From Dyella caseinilytica (GTDB lineage: Bacteria; Pseudomonadota; Gammaproteobacteria; Xanthomonadales; Rhodanobacteraceae): DNA of 64,000 nt. The position numbers and the translations under genes are program-made. Positions within the stretch are counted from its first letter, which is position 1; each line of letters begins with the position of its first letter. Shown piece after piece: positions 27,801 through 36,900 of this stretch. The notes beneath the pieces were generated by a model that made no database searches, had not been told where the DNA came from, and was given only the letters and a program-made list of their open reading frames with translations. The DNA lies in assembly GCF_016865235.1 (NCBI RefSeq), contig NZ_CP064030.1:620001-684000 (forward strand), written 5' to 3'.

Positions 27801-30800
27801 CTGGCGCCGATATCAACAGCGCCAACACGACGCTCAACGCTGGCACACAAACCAACGAAGGCCGTATCGAAGGCGACACGATCACCTTGAACGCCGGTGA
27901 CGTGACCAACACCGGCACGGTGATCGGCAACGCCATCACCGTCAACGCGAATAACCTTATCAATGGTGCGGATCTTGGTACGGCAACGGATAATAATCCG
28001 TATCAAAGCGCGCTGATCGCCGCGGTCAACCAGCTGAACCTGTACATCACCGGCGATTTGCTCAACCGCGACGCCATGCTCTATACCCTGGGTGACCTCA
28101 CCATCGCTGCCGATGCCAGCGGCGCTCGCAGCAACAGCGTCACCAACCTGTCCGGCGACATGGAAGCAGGCGGCAATATCGCTATTTCCACGCAGCAATT
28201 CACCAATCAGCGTCGTGTTTTCGAGACCGAGGTTTATAACCTCAGTGCTGCCGAGCAGGCGCAAAACACCACGACGCTGGATCCTCTGCCGATCTATCGC
28301 TACGACGATCCCAATCCGCTGCATCACCCACCTTACGTGGACGCCAGCCAAATCCTGAGTCCGGCGCAAGTGGCTGCGCTGGAGGGGTACTGCGGCACGC
28401 TAGGTACGCCCGGCAAAGACGGCGACACCTGGTGCAACGGCGTCACGATGCCGGGTCAAAGCGATGTGCACAACATTTTGCACAACGACCTGCGGGCCAT
28501 CGTTACGGAAACTCTGGTATCCGTCGAGCGACTCAAGGCAGCCAGTGCCGAAAGCCGTGTGCTGGCCGGTGGCAACATCACGTTGAACGGCTCCGTGCTC
28601 AACGATAAATCCACTATCGCCGCCGGCACCAACCTCATCATCAACGGTCAGGACGGTAACGCGGGTGGTGGCAACGCCGGCGCCGATGCCGTGGAGAACA
28701 TCGCCTGGACACCCACCGGCACGGTGCAGGAAACCTTCAAACAACAGACCGGCATCGATTTCGTCAACTTCAACCCGGATCGCCACGGGGATTTCCTGGG
28801 TTATCAAACCTGGGGCACGTATCAAGACACTGCATCGCTGGGCCTGGGTGCGGGGCAGCCGAGCTGGATCACCTTCAATGCAGGTCCGGGACTCTCCGCC
28901 ACCATGAGTGCTGGTCAAGCGGTAGACATCACCGGCACGACCATCGATAACAACGTGGTCGGCAGCGATGGCAAGCCTGTCGCCGGCGTGAGCCTGGGCA
29001 GCAACGGCGGCAGTCAAACGTTGCGTGGTCAGGTCGGCGGCGGTGCGCAAACCATTGGCGATGGCACCAACCCGCTGGGGCCCATCCAGTTGCCCAGCAA
29101 CGGCCTCTATTCCATTCATCCGGGCAGCGGCAGTCCTTATCTCGTAGAAACCGATCCACGCTTCGCCAGCTACACCGGTTTCCTCGGCAGCGATTACCTG
29201 CTCAACCAACTCGGTCTGGATGGTGATCTCACGCTCAAGCGCCTGGGCGACGCCTTCTACGAAACCCAACTGGTGATGGATCAAATCACCAGCCTCACCG
29301 GCCGTCGCTATCTGAGCAATGACACCGACGCGCTCGATCAATACAAAGCGCTGATGGACGCCGGCGCGCAAGAGGCGCAGCAGTTCAATCTTGCCGTGGG
29401 TGTGGCGCTTACGCCGGAGCAAATGGCCAGCCTTACCCAAGACATGGTGTGGCTGGTCAACGAAACCGTCGACGGCGAACAAGTGCTGGTGCCGGTGGTG
29501 TATCTGAGCCAGCAAACTGCCAACAACGTGGCGAGCGGCGCGGTGATCCAGGGCAACACCGTGACCCTCAACGCGAGCAGTAATCTCACCAACACGGGCA
29601 CTATTGCGGCCAACCAGGACGCGAGTATCAAGGCTAACAACCTGCTCAACGCCGGCACGCTCAATGCCGGTGGCAACCTGAGCGTGCAAGCCGCACAAGA
29701 TCTGCTCAACGTCGGCAGTATCCAGGGCGGCAACGTTGCGCTGGTCGCCGGCAACAACATCAGCAGCAACGCCGGTGCCAGTGGCGTCAGCCTCGGCAAC
29801 GTCGATGTCAATCTCAGTGATCTCTCGCTCAACCAGGCACAGCGCCTGGGCGTTGCCACCGCCGGCGCGATCAGTGCTACGGGCAACCCCACCGCGCAAG
29901 CCGGCAACAACCTCACCCTTGATCACGCCACCGTCAGTGCTGGACAAAGCCTTGGCCTTGCTGCCGGTAACGATCTCAATGCCACCGCCGGCCAGATCCA
30001 CGCGGGCAATGATGTACAGCTGATCGCCGGCAACAACATCAACCTCAACGCGCAAGGCAGCACTAACCAGCAAGGCACGCAGCGTAACGGCGTGGAAACC
30101 ACCACCTACGCCGTCACCACCGTGCAAGCGGGTGGCAATCTTGTGGCGGTCGCCGGCAACGACCTCACCAGCCAGGGCGCGCAGCTCAGCGCCGGTGACC
30201 AGATCGCACTTGCCGCCGGCCACGACATCAACCTCAATGCCGTCACCGACGAGCGTGCTCAGAACACCATGGGCTACGTCGGCAAAACCTTTGTCAGCAC
30301 GAGCCAAACCGATCAAACCTTGCGCGGCACATCCATTGATGCTGCCAACGGCGTAGCCATCAGTGCCGGCCACGACCTCACTACGGTCGCGGCCGGCGTC
30401 ACTAGTGCCAACGGCGGCATCGCGTTGACTGCCGGCAACGATGTAAACCTCAACGCCGGCAACGAAAGGCACACCGCATCACGCGACACCGTTACCAAGA
30501 GCGGTGGTTTCCTCAGTAGCACTACTACCGACACCCACGATGCCGTGCAAGACAACTACGCCGTGGGCACCTTGCTCAGTGGTAACACTGTCACGGTAGC
30601 TGCCGGCCACGACATCAACACCCGAGCCGCACAAATCGTGGCAACCGATGACATAGTCATGGCTGCCGGCAACGACCTGAATATCGGCACCGCCACCAGC
30701 ACGCATAGCGAGCAGCACGACACCACGACCAAGACCAATGGTGTATTCACCAGCGGCCTGAACCTGATGATTGGCACCAGCAAGACAACGCACAGCTACA

Positions 30801-33322
30801 CCGAAACCGACACCACCCCGCAAGGTAGCCTGATCGGTAGCTTGAACGGTAGCGTCACGCTGACCGCAGGCAACACCGTGCACATCACTGGCAGTGACGT
30901 CATCAGCCAGACGGGCACGGCTATCGTCGGCAAGAACGTGACCATCGATGCAGCGGTAGGCACGCAAGACATCTCGCAGACCTATAAGCAACAGCAATCG
31001 GGTCTCACGCTTGGACTCGGCGGCGCTGTCGCCGACGCCATCAACAGCGCCTACGCCAGCGCCCAGCGCGGCAGCCAGGTGCAGGACAGCCGCCTGCAAG
31101 CGCTGTATGCCGCCCAGGCCGCGTACAGCGCCAGCGATGCCCTGGGTTTTGCGCAGGATGGATTACTCAACGGTGCCACCCAAGGCACGCCAAAATCCCA
31201 GCAAGGGGTCACCCTGCAAATCGGCCTCGGTGGCAGCAGCGCCAGCAGCACCACCACCACCCACGATGACACCACCTATGGCAGCACGATCCGCAGCGCG
31301 GGCGATGTCACCATCGCCGCCACCGGAGGCGATCTGAACCTCATCGGCAGCCAAGTGGCGGGACAGAACGTCACCCTCGCCGCAGCCGATAATCTCAGCC
31401 TCCTCAGCCAACAGGAAAACCATACTCTTCAAAGCAGCAACAAGAACGCCAGTGGCGGTGTGGGCCTCCAGATCGGCAGCGACGGCGTGGGCTTCTATGC
31501 CCAAGCCTCCGTCGGCCAGGGCAGTGCTCATGGCAACGGCACCAGCCATGCCATCAGCACAGTCGATGCCAATGGCACCCTCACCCTCATCAGCGGCAAC
31601 GACACCACCCTCAAGGGCGCGCAGCTCACCGGCGACACCGTGCTCGCCGCCATTGGCGGCAACCTGCTGATCCAGAGCGAACAGGACACCGACGACTACG
31701 CCAGCAAGCAACAGCAACTCGGCGCCAAGGTCGTGATCGGCTACGGCAGCGGGGGGAGTGTCAGCTATTACCAGAGCAAGGTGAACAGCCATTATCAGAG
31801 CGTCACCGACGTCAGTGGCATCAGCGCAGGCAGCGGTGGCTTCGACATCACCGTCGGCGGCAACACGCACCTGATCGGCGGCGTGATCGCCAGCGCGGCC
31901 GACCCAGGCAAGAACGTGCTCGACACCGGCAGCCTCACGTTTGAGTCCCTGCACAACGAAGCCAACTACAGCGCCAGCGGCATCGGCGTGAGTGCAGGCT
32001 ATGGCAGTGGCGGCTTCAGTGGCTCGCCCATGCTGGGTGTGCCACAGAAGGGCAACAGCAGCAGCGAGACGAATGCAGGCATCGCGCAAGGCACGATCAT
32101 CGTGCGCGACAACCCCAATCAAGATCTGAGTGGTCTTGATCGGACTCCCACGCTCGACAACCAGGCGCTCGCGCCGATCTTCAACGCACAGAAGGTGCAG
32201 GAGAACATGGAGCTGGGGCAAGTGGCCGGACAAGTGGGTATGCGTGCAGCGGGTGATCTGGCCGGGCAAATGGGCTGGGCCGAAGGCAGTGCGGAGCGGA
32301 CGATTCTGCACGGTGTCGTGGGTGCTGGTATCGCGGCACTTGGTGGTGGCGATGCCCTCAGCGGCGCACTCGGTGCGGCGGCGAACCAACTCGTCGTCCA
32401 GCAAATGGCCAGTTACCTGCAAAGCCAGGGCTACGAGCCGGGCACGCCGGAATTTGCCACGATGCTCAAGCTAGCCAGCACGGCCGTAGGTGCGGCCGTG
32501 GGCGGCGGCACCGGCGCGGCGACGGCACTGGATGGGACGACGTATAACTATCTAACGCATCAGCAGATGGATGCGTTCAAGAAAGCATTAAAATCATGCG
32601 GCACCCAAGACGAGTGCCAACATGTTGTCGATACATACATGGCGCTCTCAGGACAGAATGACGAGGCGTTGAAACAAGCTTGCGCCGCCGCGCCACTCGG
32701 TGGTGCTTGTCAGGATGGTATTCGTGATGCACTGAGCTATGCCAATACGCCTGTAAACAGCTATCCGATACCTGCGTACGCATCCATGATTGGTAATGTC
32801 ATTGATGATGTTAACCAGTCACGTGGCAATGTGTTGAATATCGTCATGACGAATCAGCCTGCGTACGGCGCTATCAACACCATTGATGCGCGTGCTGACT
32901 TCTTTGGTTCTATGTACCAACAAACGAGTGCGCCGTGGTTTGGTGCGGCGGCGGAGACGTCAACAGAGGACTTGATGGGGGTTAAGTTCAATACAGGCAA
33001 CTTCGTTACCGTTGGTGGTTTGGCTGACTGGCGGAGTCAGGCTGGTAATTTGATCATGCAGAATGGCTACAGTAGCTTCGTTAACGTCTATCAAAACTAC
33101 CAAAACCCATCATTTGACCTAAATGTATGGAGCTTGAGTCAGCTCGTTAACGAGCAAAATATTTTGCAGCCGGTCTACGATGGGCAGGGTGGGTTTACGC
33201 ATTTTACGATTTGGGCTGGAGGTTGGCTTGATCACTGGATTGATGCAACGGATGTAAATCAAAGAATTGAATTTGGGTGCGATCGAATGGGTCGTTTTGG
33301 TTATCAGGGTGGGTGTCAGTGA
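24899..33322 (+). CDS. cdiA: CdiA-type filamentous haemagglutinin exoprotein with C-terminal toxin tip (toxin 1)
   Basis: A 2807-residue two-partner exoprotein. It has a signal region (residues 1-37, ending LATAQ), a TPS secretion domain with IIANPNGISVDGAGFINTNR (about 140-165), then hundreds of degenerate FHA repeats rich in Asn, Gly, Ala and Thr (NNTGG, LSAGN, AAGNDL). A segment with few repeats (about 1120-1550) may be the receptor-binding region. Near the C-terminus is a pretoxin region (ILHGVVGAGIAALGGG, then ATALDGTTYNYLTHQQ) ending at nt 32543-32566; the NYLxHQQ motif plays the boundary role that VENN or ELYN plays in other CdiA families. The last 259 residues, from nt 32543, are less GC-rich, contain a four-cysteine subdomain, and end in a domain I do not recognise (nt about 32850-33319). 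The stop overlaps the next start (TGATG). Confidence 0.92.
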   Translation: MAFRRHLSVSGASLSRRALSAAVLSALLGTPVLATAQVTPDPNASVHRPGTNAAGNGVPVVNIVAPSAAGVSHNQYQQFNVDKQGLILNNSAGVSQTQLGGYIVGNPNYQAGQSAKLIVNEVTSTNPTYLRGYTEVAGNAADVIIANPNGISVDGAGFINTNRATLTTGTPTFGADGSLSGLRTSGGAISVDGDGMDASNIDRLDLISRSLTVNGKVWANNLNVVTGANQVGYSDLSMQAIAGTGDTPTVSIDVASLGGMYANAAHLIASEAGVGVRNAGQLASQGGDFTIDAVGQLQLTGATSSAANLTISGASLSNSGTLQSNGAMSVQATAGVDNSGTLYSGDALSMQADSLSNSGALQSTADMSLRSARGITNIGTIYSGGNLALNAGDTLINSNVIAAASNTSMRARQLASSGTLGAGVASDGSLQGNSTLSISTTDALAANGVNLASGAITIVGSALDLSGAQTRAGGDVSLTSTAGDIDHANASLVTSGTLTIRSAGTVDNTNGAMQVGQLDAQAANWRNAYGSVMQTGNGPMSVRIGGLLDNTHGIWVANANTMALSADTIDNTGGAIEQAGTGTLTLSASALTNDQGQILGNGDLVLASQVVSNQAGALSVAGSATLAGGDLDNTDGTIVAQNLQAQLAGTLSNQGGLLLAGSAQLVTNTLNNDSGQIKAIDGNLDITAQTLSNNAAGFLGSNSAVALSVNTVNNAGQIYAGIDLTLTAQGGVTNSGALQAQGNVNVGIGGAFTNDNGQLEAGAGQGQAQLALNAAAISNQGGRIANADGGTTTINGGTLDNTGGTLGGNGDVTLNVAQITNNAGTLVSAGYLALQSSDLSNRNGKLYSAGNLAWNNSEATLDNTGGSIGSGGDIALMLDVVHNDGGNIASNNNVIAQFSGFDGAGGLRAGNNLTLALAGDYTNQVGNSLFANNDFTFNLGGAFTNAAGATLQTVGALTLNAASLDNQAGADINSANTTLNAGTQTNEGRIEGDTITLNAGDVTNTGTVIGNAITVNANNLINGADLGTATDNNPYQSALIAAVNQLNLYITGDLLNRDAMLYTLGDLTIAADASGARSNSVTNLSGDMEAGGNIAISTQQFTNQRRVFETEVYNLSAAEQAQNTTTLDPLPIYRYDDPNPLHHPPYVDASQILSPAQVAALEGYCGTLGTPGKDGDTWCNGVTMPGQSDVHNILHNDLRAIVTETLVSVERLKAASAESRVLAGGNITLNGSVLNDKSTIAAGTNLIINGQDGNAGGGNAGADAVENIAWTPTGTVQETFKQQTGIDFVNFNPDRHGDFLGYQTWGTYQDTASLGLGAGQPSWITFNAGPGLSATMSAGQAVDITGTTIDNNVVGSDGKPVAGVSLGSNGGSQTLRGQVGGGAQTIGDGTNPLGPIQLPSNGLYSIHPGSGSPYLVETDPRFASYTGFLGSDYLLNQLGLDGDLTLKRLGDAFYETQLVMDQITSLTGRRYLSNDTDALDQYKALMDAGAQEAQQFNLAVGVALTPEQMASLTQDMVWLVNETVDGEQVLVPVVYLSQQTANNVASGAVIQGNTVTLNASSNLTNTGTIAANQDASIKANNLLNAGTLNAGGNLSVQAAQDLLNVGSIQGGNVALVAGNNISSNAGASGVSLGNVDVNLSDLSLNQAQRLGVATAGAISATGNPTAQAGNNLTLDHATVSAGQSLGLAAGNDLNATAGQIHAGNDVQLIAGNNINLNAQGSTNQQGTQRNGVETTTYAVTTVQAGGNLVAVAGNDLTSQGAQLSAGDQIALAAGHDINLNAVTDERAQNTMGYVGKTFVSTSQTDQTLRGTSIDAANGVAISAGHDLTTVAAGVTSANGGIALTAGNDVNLNAGNERHTASRDTVTKSGGFLSSTTTDTHDAVQDNYAVGTLLSGNTVTVAAGHDINTRAAQIVATDDIVMAAGNDLNIGTATSTHSEQHDTTTKTNGVFTSGLNLMIGTSKTTHSYTETDTTPQGSLIGSLNGSVTLTAGNTVHITGSDVISQTGTAIVGKNVTIDAAVGTQDISQTYKQQQSGLTLGLGGAVADAINSAYASAQRGSQVQDSRLQALYAAQAAYSASDALGFAQDGLLNGATQGTPKSQQGVTLQIGLGGSSASSTTTTHDDTTYGSTIRSAGDVTIAATGGDLNLIGSQVAGQNVTLAAADNLSLLSQQENHTLQSSNKNASGGVGLQIGSDGVGFYAQASVGQGSAHGNGTSHAISTVDANGTLTLISGNDTTLKGAQLTGDTVLAAIGGNLLIQSEQDTDDYASKQQQLGAKVVIGYGSGGSVSYYQSKVNSHYQSVTDVSGISAGSGGFDITVGGNTHLIGGVIASAADPGKNVLDTGSLTFESLHNEANYSASGIGVSAGYGSGGFSGSPMLGVPQKGNSSSETNAGIAQGTIIVRDNPNQDLSGLDRTPTLDNQALAPIFNAQKVQENMELGQVAGQVGMRAAGDLAGQMGWAEGSAERTILHGVVGAGIAALGGGDALSGALGAAANQLVVQQMASYLQSQGYEPGTPEFATMLKLASTAVGAAVGGGTGAATALDGTTYNYLTHQQMDAFKKALKSCGTQDECQHVVDTYMALSGQNDEALKQACAAAPLGGACQDGIRDALSYANTPVNSYPIPAYASMIGNVIDDVNQSRGNVLNIVMTNQPAYGAINTIDARADFFGSMYQQTSAPWFGAAAETSTEDLMGVKFNTGNFVTVGGLADWRSQAGNLIMQNGYSSFVNVYQNYQNPSFDLNVWSLSQLVNEQNILQPVYDGQGGFTHFTIWAGGWLDHWIDATDVNQRIEFGCDRMGRFGYQGGCQ

Positions 33323-33933
33323 TGACGAACTCTTCGTGCGCGAGAGACATTGGTTTGTTTTTTATCTATTGCCTGGCTAGCATGCCATGCGGTGTGTTTA
33401 TGGCGCATTATTTGCCTCCTGTTGTGAATGCGTTTATGAATACGTGGTATGTGGTTGTGAACGCGCGGATGGAAATATTGTATGGTCTTTGTGGTTTTTT
33501 ATTTTTTTCCTTGCCTTTCGTGATCATGGGTTTTTTATTGCCACTTGCCATGAAAAAAATGATTGAAAAATTCAAAATTAATAAACGTCGTATGTTGATA
33601 TATATATTAATATATCTGTTGTTTCTTATGGTTTCATTCTTTTTTATACAGGTTATTCATGTGCATCCCGAGGATAGTTTTCCAGAGTGGGTTTTGATTT
33701 TAATGTCACCATTGATGCCGGCGTACACCATCGCCTTTGCCGGTAATTTGTTTTTATTTATGCGATGGAATAGGGCGCTAGGCGCGCATTTGCTTGTGTT
33801 TTTACTTTCTTTTGGGCTCCCGAGTTTAGGGCTGATGGCTCTTGTACTATGTCTGCCTATCAACATGATCTATTACGCTGCGATGATCTATTGGAGCCGA
33901 AAGTCGCTCTACCCCACTGCGGAGGGGTGGTAG
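33322..33933 (+). CDS. Candidate CDI immunity protein 1, polytopic membrane protein
   Basis: A 203-residue very hydrophobic protein starting with MTNSSCARDIGLFFIYCL. The ATG at 33322 overlaps the cdiA stop as TGATG, which implies translational coupling and the classic cdiA-cdiI arrangement; a frame starting at 33277 inside cdiA is less likely. Five or six hydrophobic segments are seen (around residues 8-30, 45-75, 85-110, 120-145, 150-190). The gene is strikingly AT-rich, with long T and A runs, unlike the GC-rich cdiA body, as expected for a horizontally exchanged tip cassette. I find no resemblance to a named family. The immunity role rests on position; membrane topology suggests the matching toxin acts at or near the inner membrane. 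Confidence 0.7.
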   Translation: MTNSSCARDIGLFFIYCLASMPCGVFMAHYLPPVVNAFMNTWYVVVNARMEILYGLCGFLFFSLPFVIMGFLLPLAMKKMIEKFKINKRRMLIYILIYLLFLMVSFFFIQVIHVHPEDSFPEWVLILMSPLMPAYTIAFAGNLFLFMRWNRALGAHLLVFLLSFGLPSLGLMALVLCLPINMIYYAAMIYWSRKSLYPTAEGW

Positions 33934-36900
33934 CTGTTCAATTGAACGCCTTCTACGAAACTCAACTGGTGATGGACCAGATCACTGGCCTCACGGGGCT
34001 GCGTTACCTCGACGGCGCCACCGACGCGTTCGATCAATGCAAAGCCTTGATGGATGCCGGTGCGCAGGAAGTGCAGCAGTTCAGCAGCACAGCCACCACC
34101 ACCCATGATGCCGTCAGCGACACCTACGCCGTGGGCACCTACCTCGGCGGCAACAATGTGAGCCTCGCCGCCGGCAACAACCTCAACGCACAAGCCGCCT
34201 ACCTCAATGCCGATAACGCGTTGACACTCGCCGCCGGGCACGATATCAACCTCACCGACGCCCAGGACCTGCACACCGAACAACACGACACCGAAACCAA
34301 GAGCTTCAGCTTCTTCAGCACGAGCAGCAAGCGTTTTGGCTCAGTCGATCCGGAATGGCGCAGCAACAGCAGCAGTGTACAGATCGACCAAAGCACCAGT
34401 GTGGGCAGCTTGCTCAGTGGTGACAGCGTCACGCTGGCCGCTGGCAACAACCTCACTGCCACGAATGCACAAATCGTTGGCACCAACAACGTGCTCCTGG
34501 CCGCTGGTAACAACCTCACTCTCAATGCTGGCCAGAACACCTATGACTACGAACAAGCCAGCGGCAGCAGCCACACTGGCCTGATGAACAACGGTGGCCT
34601 GAGTGTGCTGATCGGCAATCGCAGCGCCAAGGACACCACGAGCGTGCAGGAGGTGAGCTACAGCGGCAGCACGGTGGGCAGCTTGAATGGATCGGTTACG
34701 CTCAGCGCCGGCAACGACGTCCATATCACCGGCAGCGATGTGCTGAGCAACACCGCTACCACCATCGTGGGCAAGAACGTCACCATTGATGCGGCAGTCG
34801 GCACGACGGATATCACGCAGACGCAGAAAGTAAGCCAAGGCGGTATTAATGTCGGTATCGGTGGCACCGCCGCCAGCGTCGCCAACAGCGTCTACTACAG
34901 TGCACAACGCGGCAGTCAAGTTCAGGATGATCGTCTCAAGGCACTTTACGCTGCCCAGGCTGCGCAAACCTTGTTCTCCCCTGGTGCCGGCCAAGGCATG
35001 AATCTCGACCCTGGCCAGACCGGCGCCGACGCCATTGCCGATGCCGCCCAGGGTAAGGCCGGCATCGACTTCAAGATCGGCATCGGCGGCAGCAGTGCAA
35101 GCAGCAGCACCACCAGCCACGACGACACCACCTACGGCAGCACCATCCGCAGCAACGGCAATGTCACCATCGCTGCCACCGGTGGCGACCTCAACATCAT
35201 CGGTAGCCAGATCGCCGGACAGGATGTGGCCTTGGCGGCAGCCAACAACCTCAACCTCCTCAGCCAAGTCGAAAACCACACGCTCCAAAGCAATAATCAA
35301 AACGTCAGTGCCGGCGTCGGCGTACTGATCGGCAGCAGTGGCTTTGGTATCTATGCCCAAGCCGCTGGAGGTGAAGGCAACGTGCACGGCAACGGCACCA
35401 CTCATGCCGACAGCGCCGTCAACGCAAGCGGTACACTCACGTTGATCAGCGGCAACGACACCACCATCCAGGGGGCGCAGCTCGCGGGCCACCAGGTGAT
35501 CGCCAACATCGGCAACAACCTCTTGATCCAGAGCGAGCAAGACACCGACGACTACGCCAGCAAGCAATGGCAAGCCAGCGGGCAAGTCGTGATCGGCTTC
35601 GGCGGCATGAGCAGCGGCGGTGGCCTGAACTACAACCAAAGCAAGATCAACAGCCATTACGCCAGCGTCACCGACGTTAGCGGCATCGAAGCTGGTAATG
35701 GCGGCTTCGACATCACCGTGGGTGGCAACACGCATCTCGTGGGTGGTGTCATCGCCAGCGGCGCCGATCCTAGCAACAACGTACTCAACACCGGCAGCCT
35801 TACGTACGAGAGCATCCACAATGAAGCCAACTACAGCGCCAGCAGCGTTGGCGTCGGTGGCGGCTACAGCACAGGAGGCGGCGGATATGGAGGCAGTGGC
35901 TTCAGTGGTGCGCCGAGCCTGGGTGTGCCGCAGAAGGGAAGCGGCAGCAGCGACACTCAGTCGGGCATTGCACAAGGCACGATCATCGTGCGCGATAACC
36001 CGGATCAAGACCTGAGCGGACTCAATCGGAATCCGACACTCGATAACCAGGCACTCGCGCCGATCTTCGATGCGCAGAAGGTCCAAGAGAAACTCGAAAT
36101 GGGGCAGGTCGCCGGTCAAGTCGGGATGACCGCCGCCGGTGACTTGGCGAGCAACATGGGTTGGGCCGAAGGCAGCACCGAACGCACTATTCTTCATGGT
36201 GTCGTGGGCGTAGGCATTGCGGCACTCGGTGGCGGCGACGCACTGCAAGGCGCACTCGGCGCGGCGGCCAATCAGCTGGTGATCCAGAAGATGGCCGATT
36301 ACCTGGAGAGCCAGGGCTACCAAAAGGGCACGCCGGAATTTGCCACGATGCTTAAGCTCGCCAGCATCGCCGTGGGTGCAGCCGTCGGTGGTGGCGCCGG
36401 TGCGGCAACGGCGTTGGATGGGACGACGTACAACTATCTGAAGCATCAGCAGTTGGTGGATCTACAAAAGGAGATCGGCCGATGCAACGGCGATCGCGTC
36501 TGCATTGAAACCGCCAAGAGCAATGCGGAGATTCTGTCGGCCCAGCAGGACAAGCAACTCATTGATGGTTGCAACGCAAGTGGCGTTAATTGCGCTAACA
36601 ACTATCGAGATGGTATCAGCGACGCACTGAATTACCTCTCTGATCCCCTGGCTGCCAAGTTGGGACTGTATGTGGATCAGACCATCACTGCGCAGAACTA
36701 TCTGAATTATCGATCTCAGTGGGGATTGGTTGCAGCGGATAATGCGATCAGCAGAGACGGCAACATGTTGCTTGGTATAGCGGCGGCGGGAGCGACGTCG
36801 GGGCTATTAGCGGGGCCAGGGATGCTTGCAGCAGGAGCGTCGGGAGGTATCCAGAGCGGAACACTACTGGAAATCGTCCTCGTCTCGCGTGGAGGCGTGG

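Noticed and set aside
28400..30472. Long antisense open frame (about 690 codons) opposite cdiA
   Set aside because: Composition is an artefact of the repetitive GC-rich cdiA codons on the other strand; no ribosome site, and the sense frame has clear FHA repeats.
29500..31700. Regularly recurring short motifs suggestive of a repeat array or CRISPR
   Set aside because: They are degenerate protein repeats (AAGNDL, NAGNNL and similar) in frame with cdiA; units vary in length and no conserved spacers exist.
34341..36446. Long antisense open frame (about 700 codons) opposite the orphan cdiA copy
   Set aside because: Same artefact as in cdiA; its sequence resembles the mirror frame at 31163-32422 only because the sense strands are duplicated.
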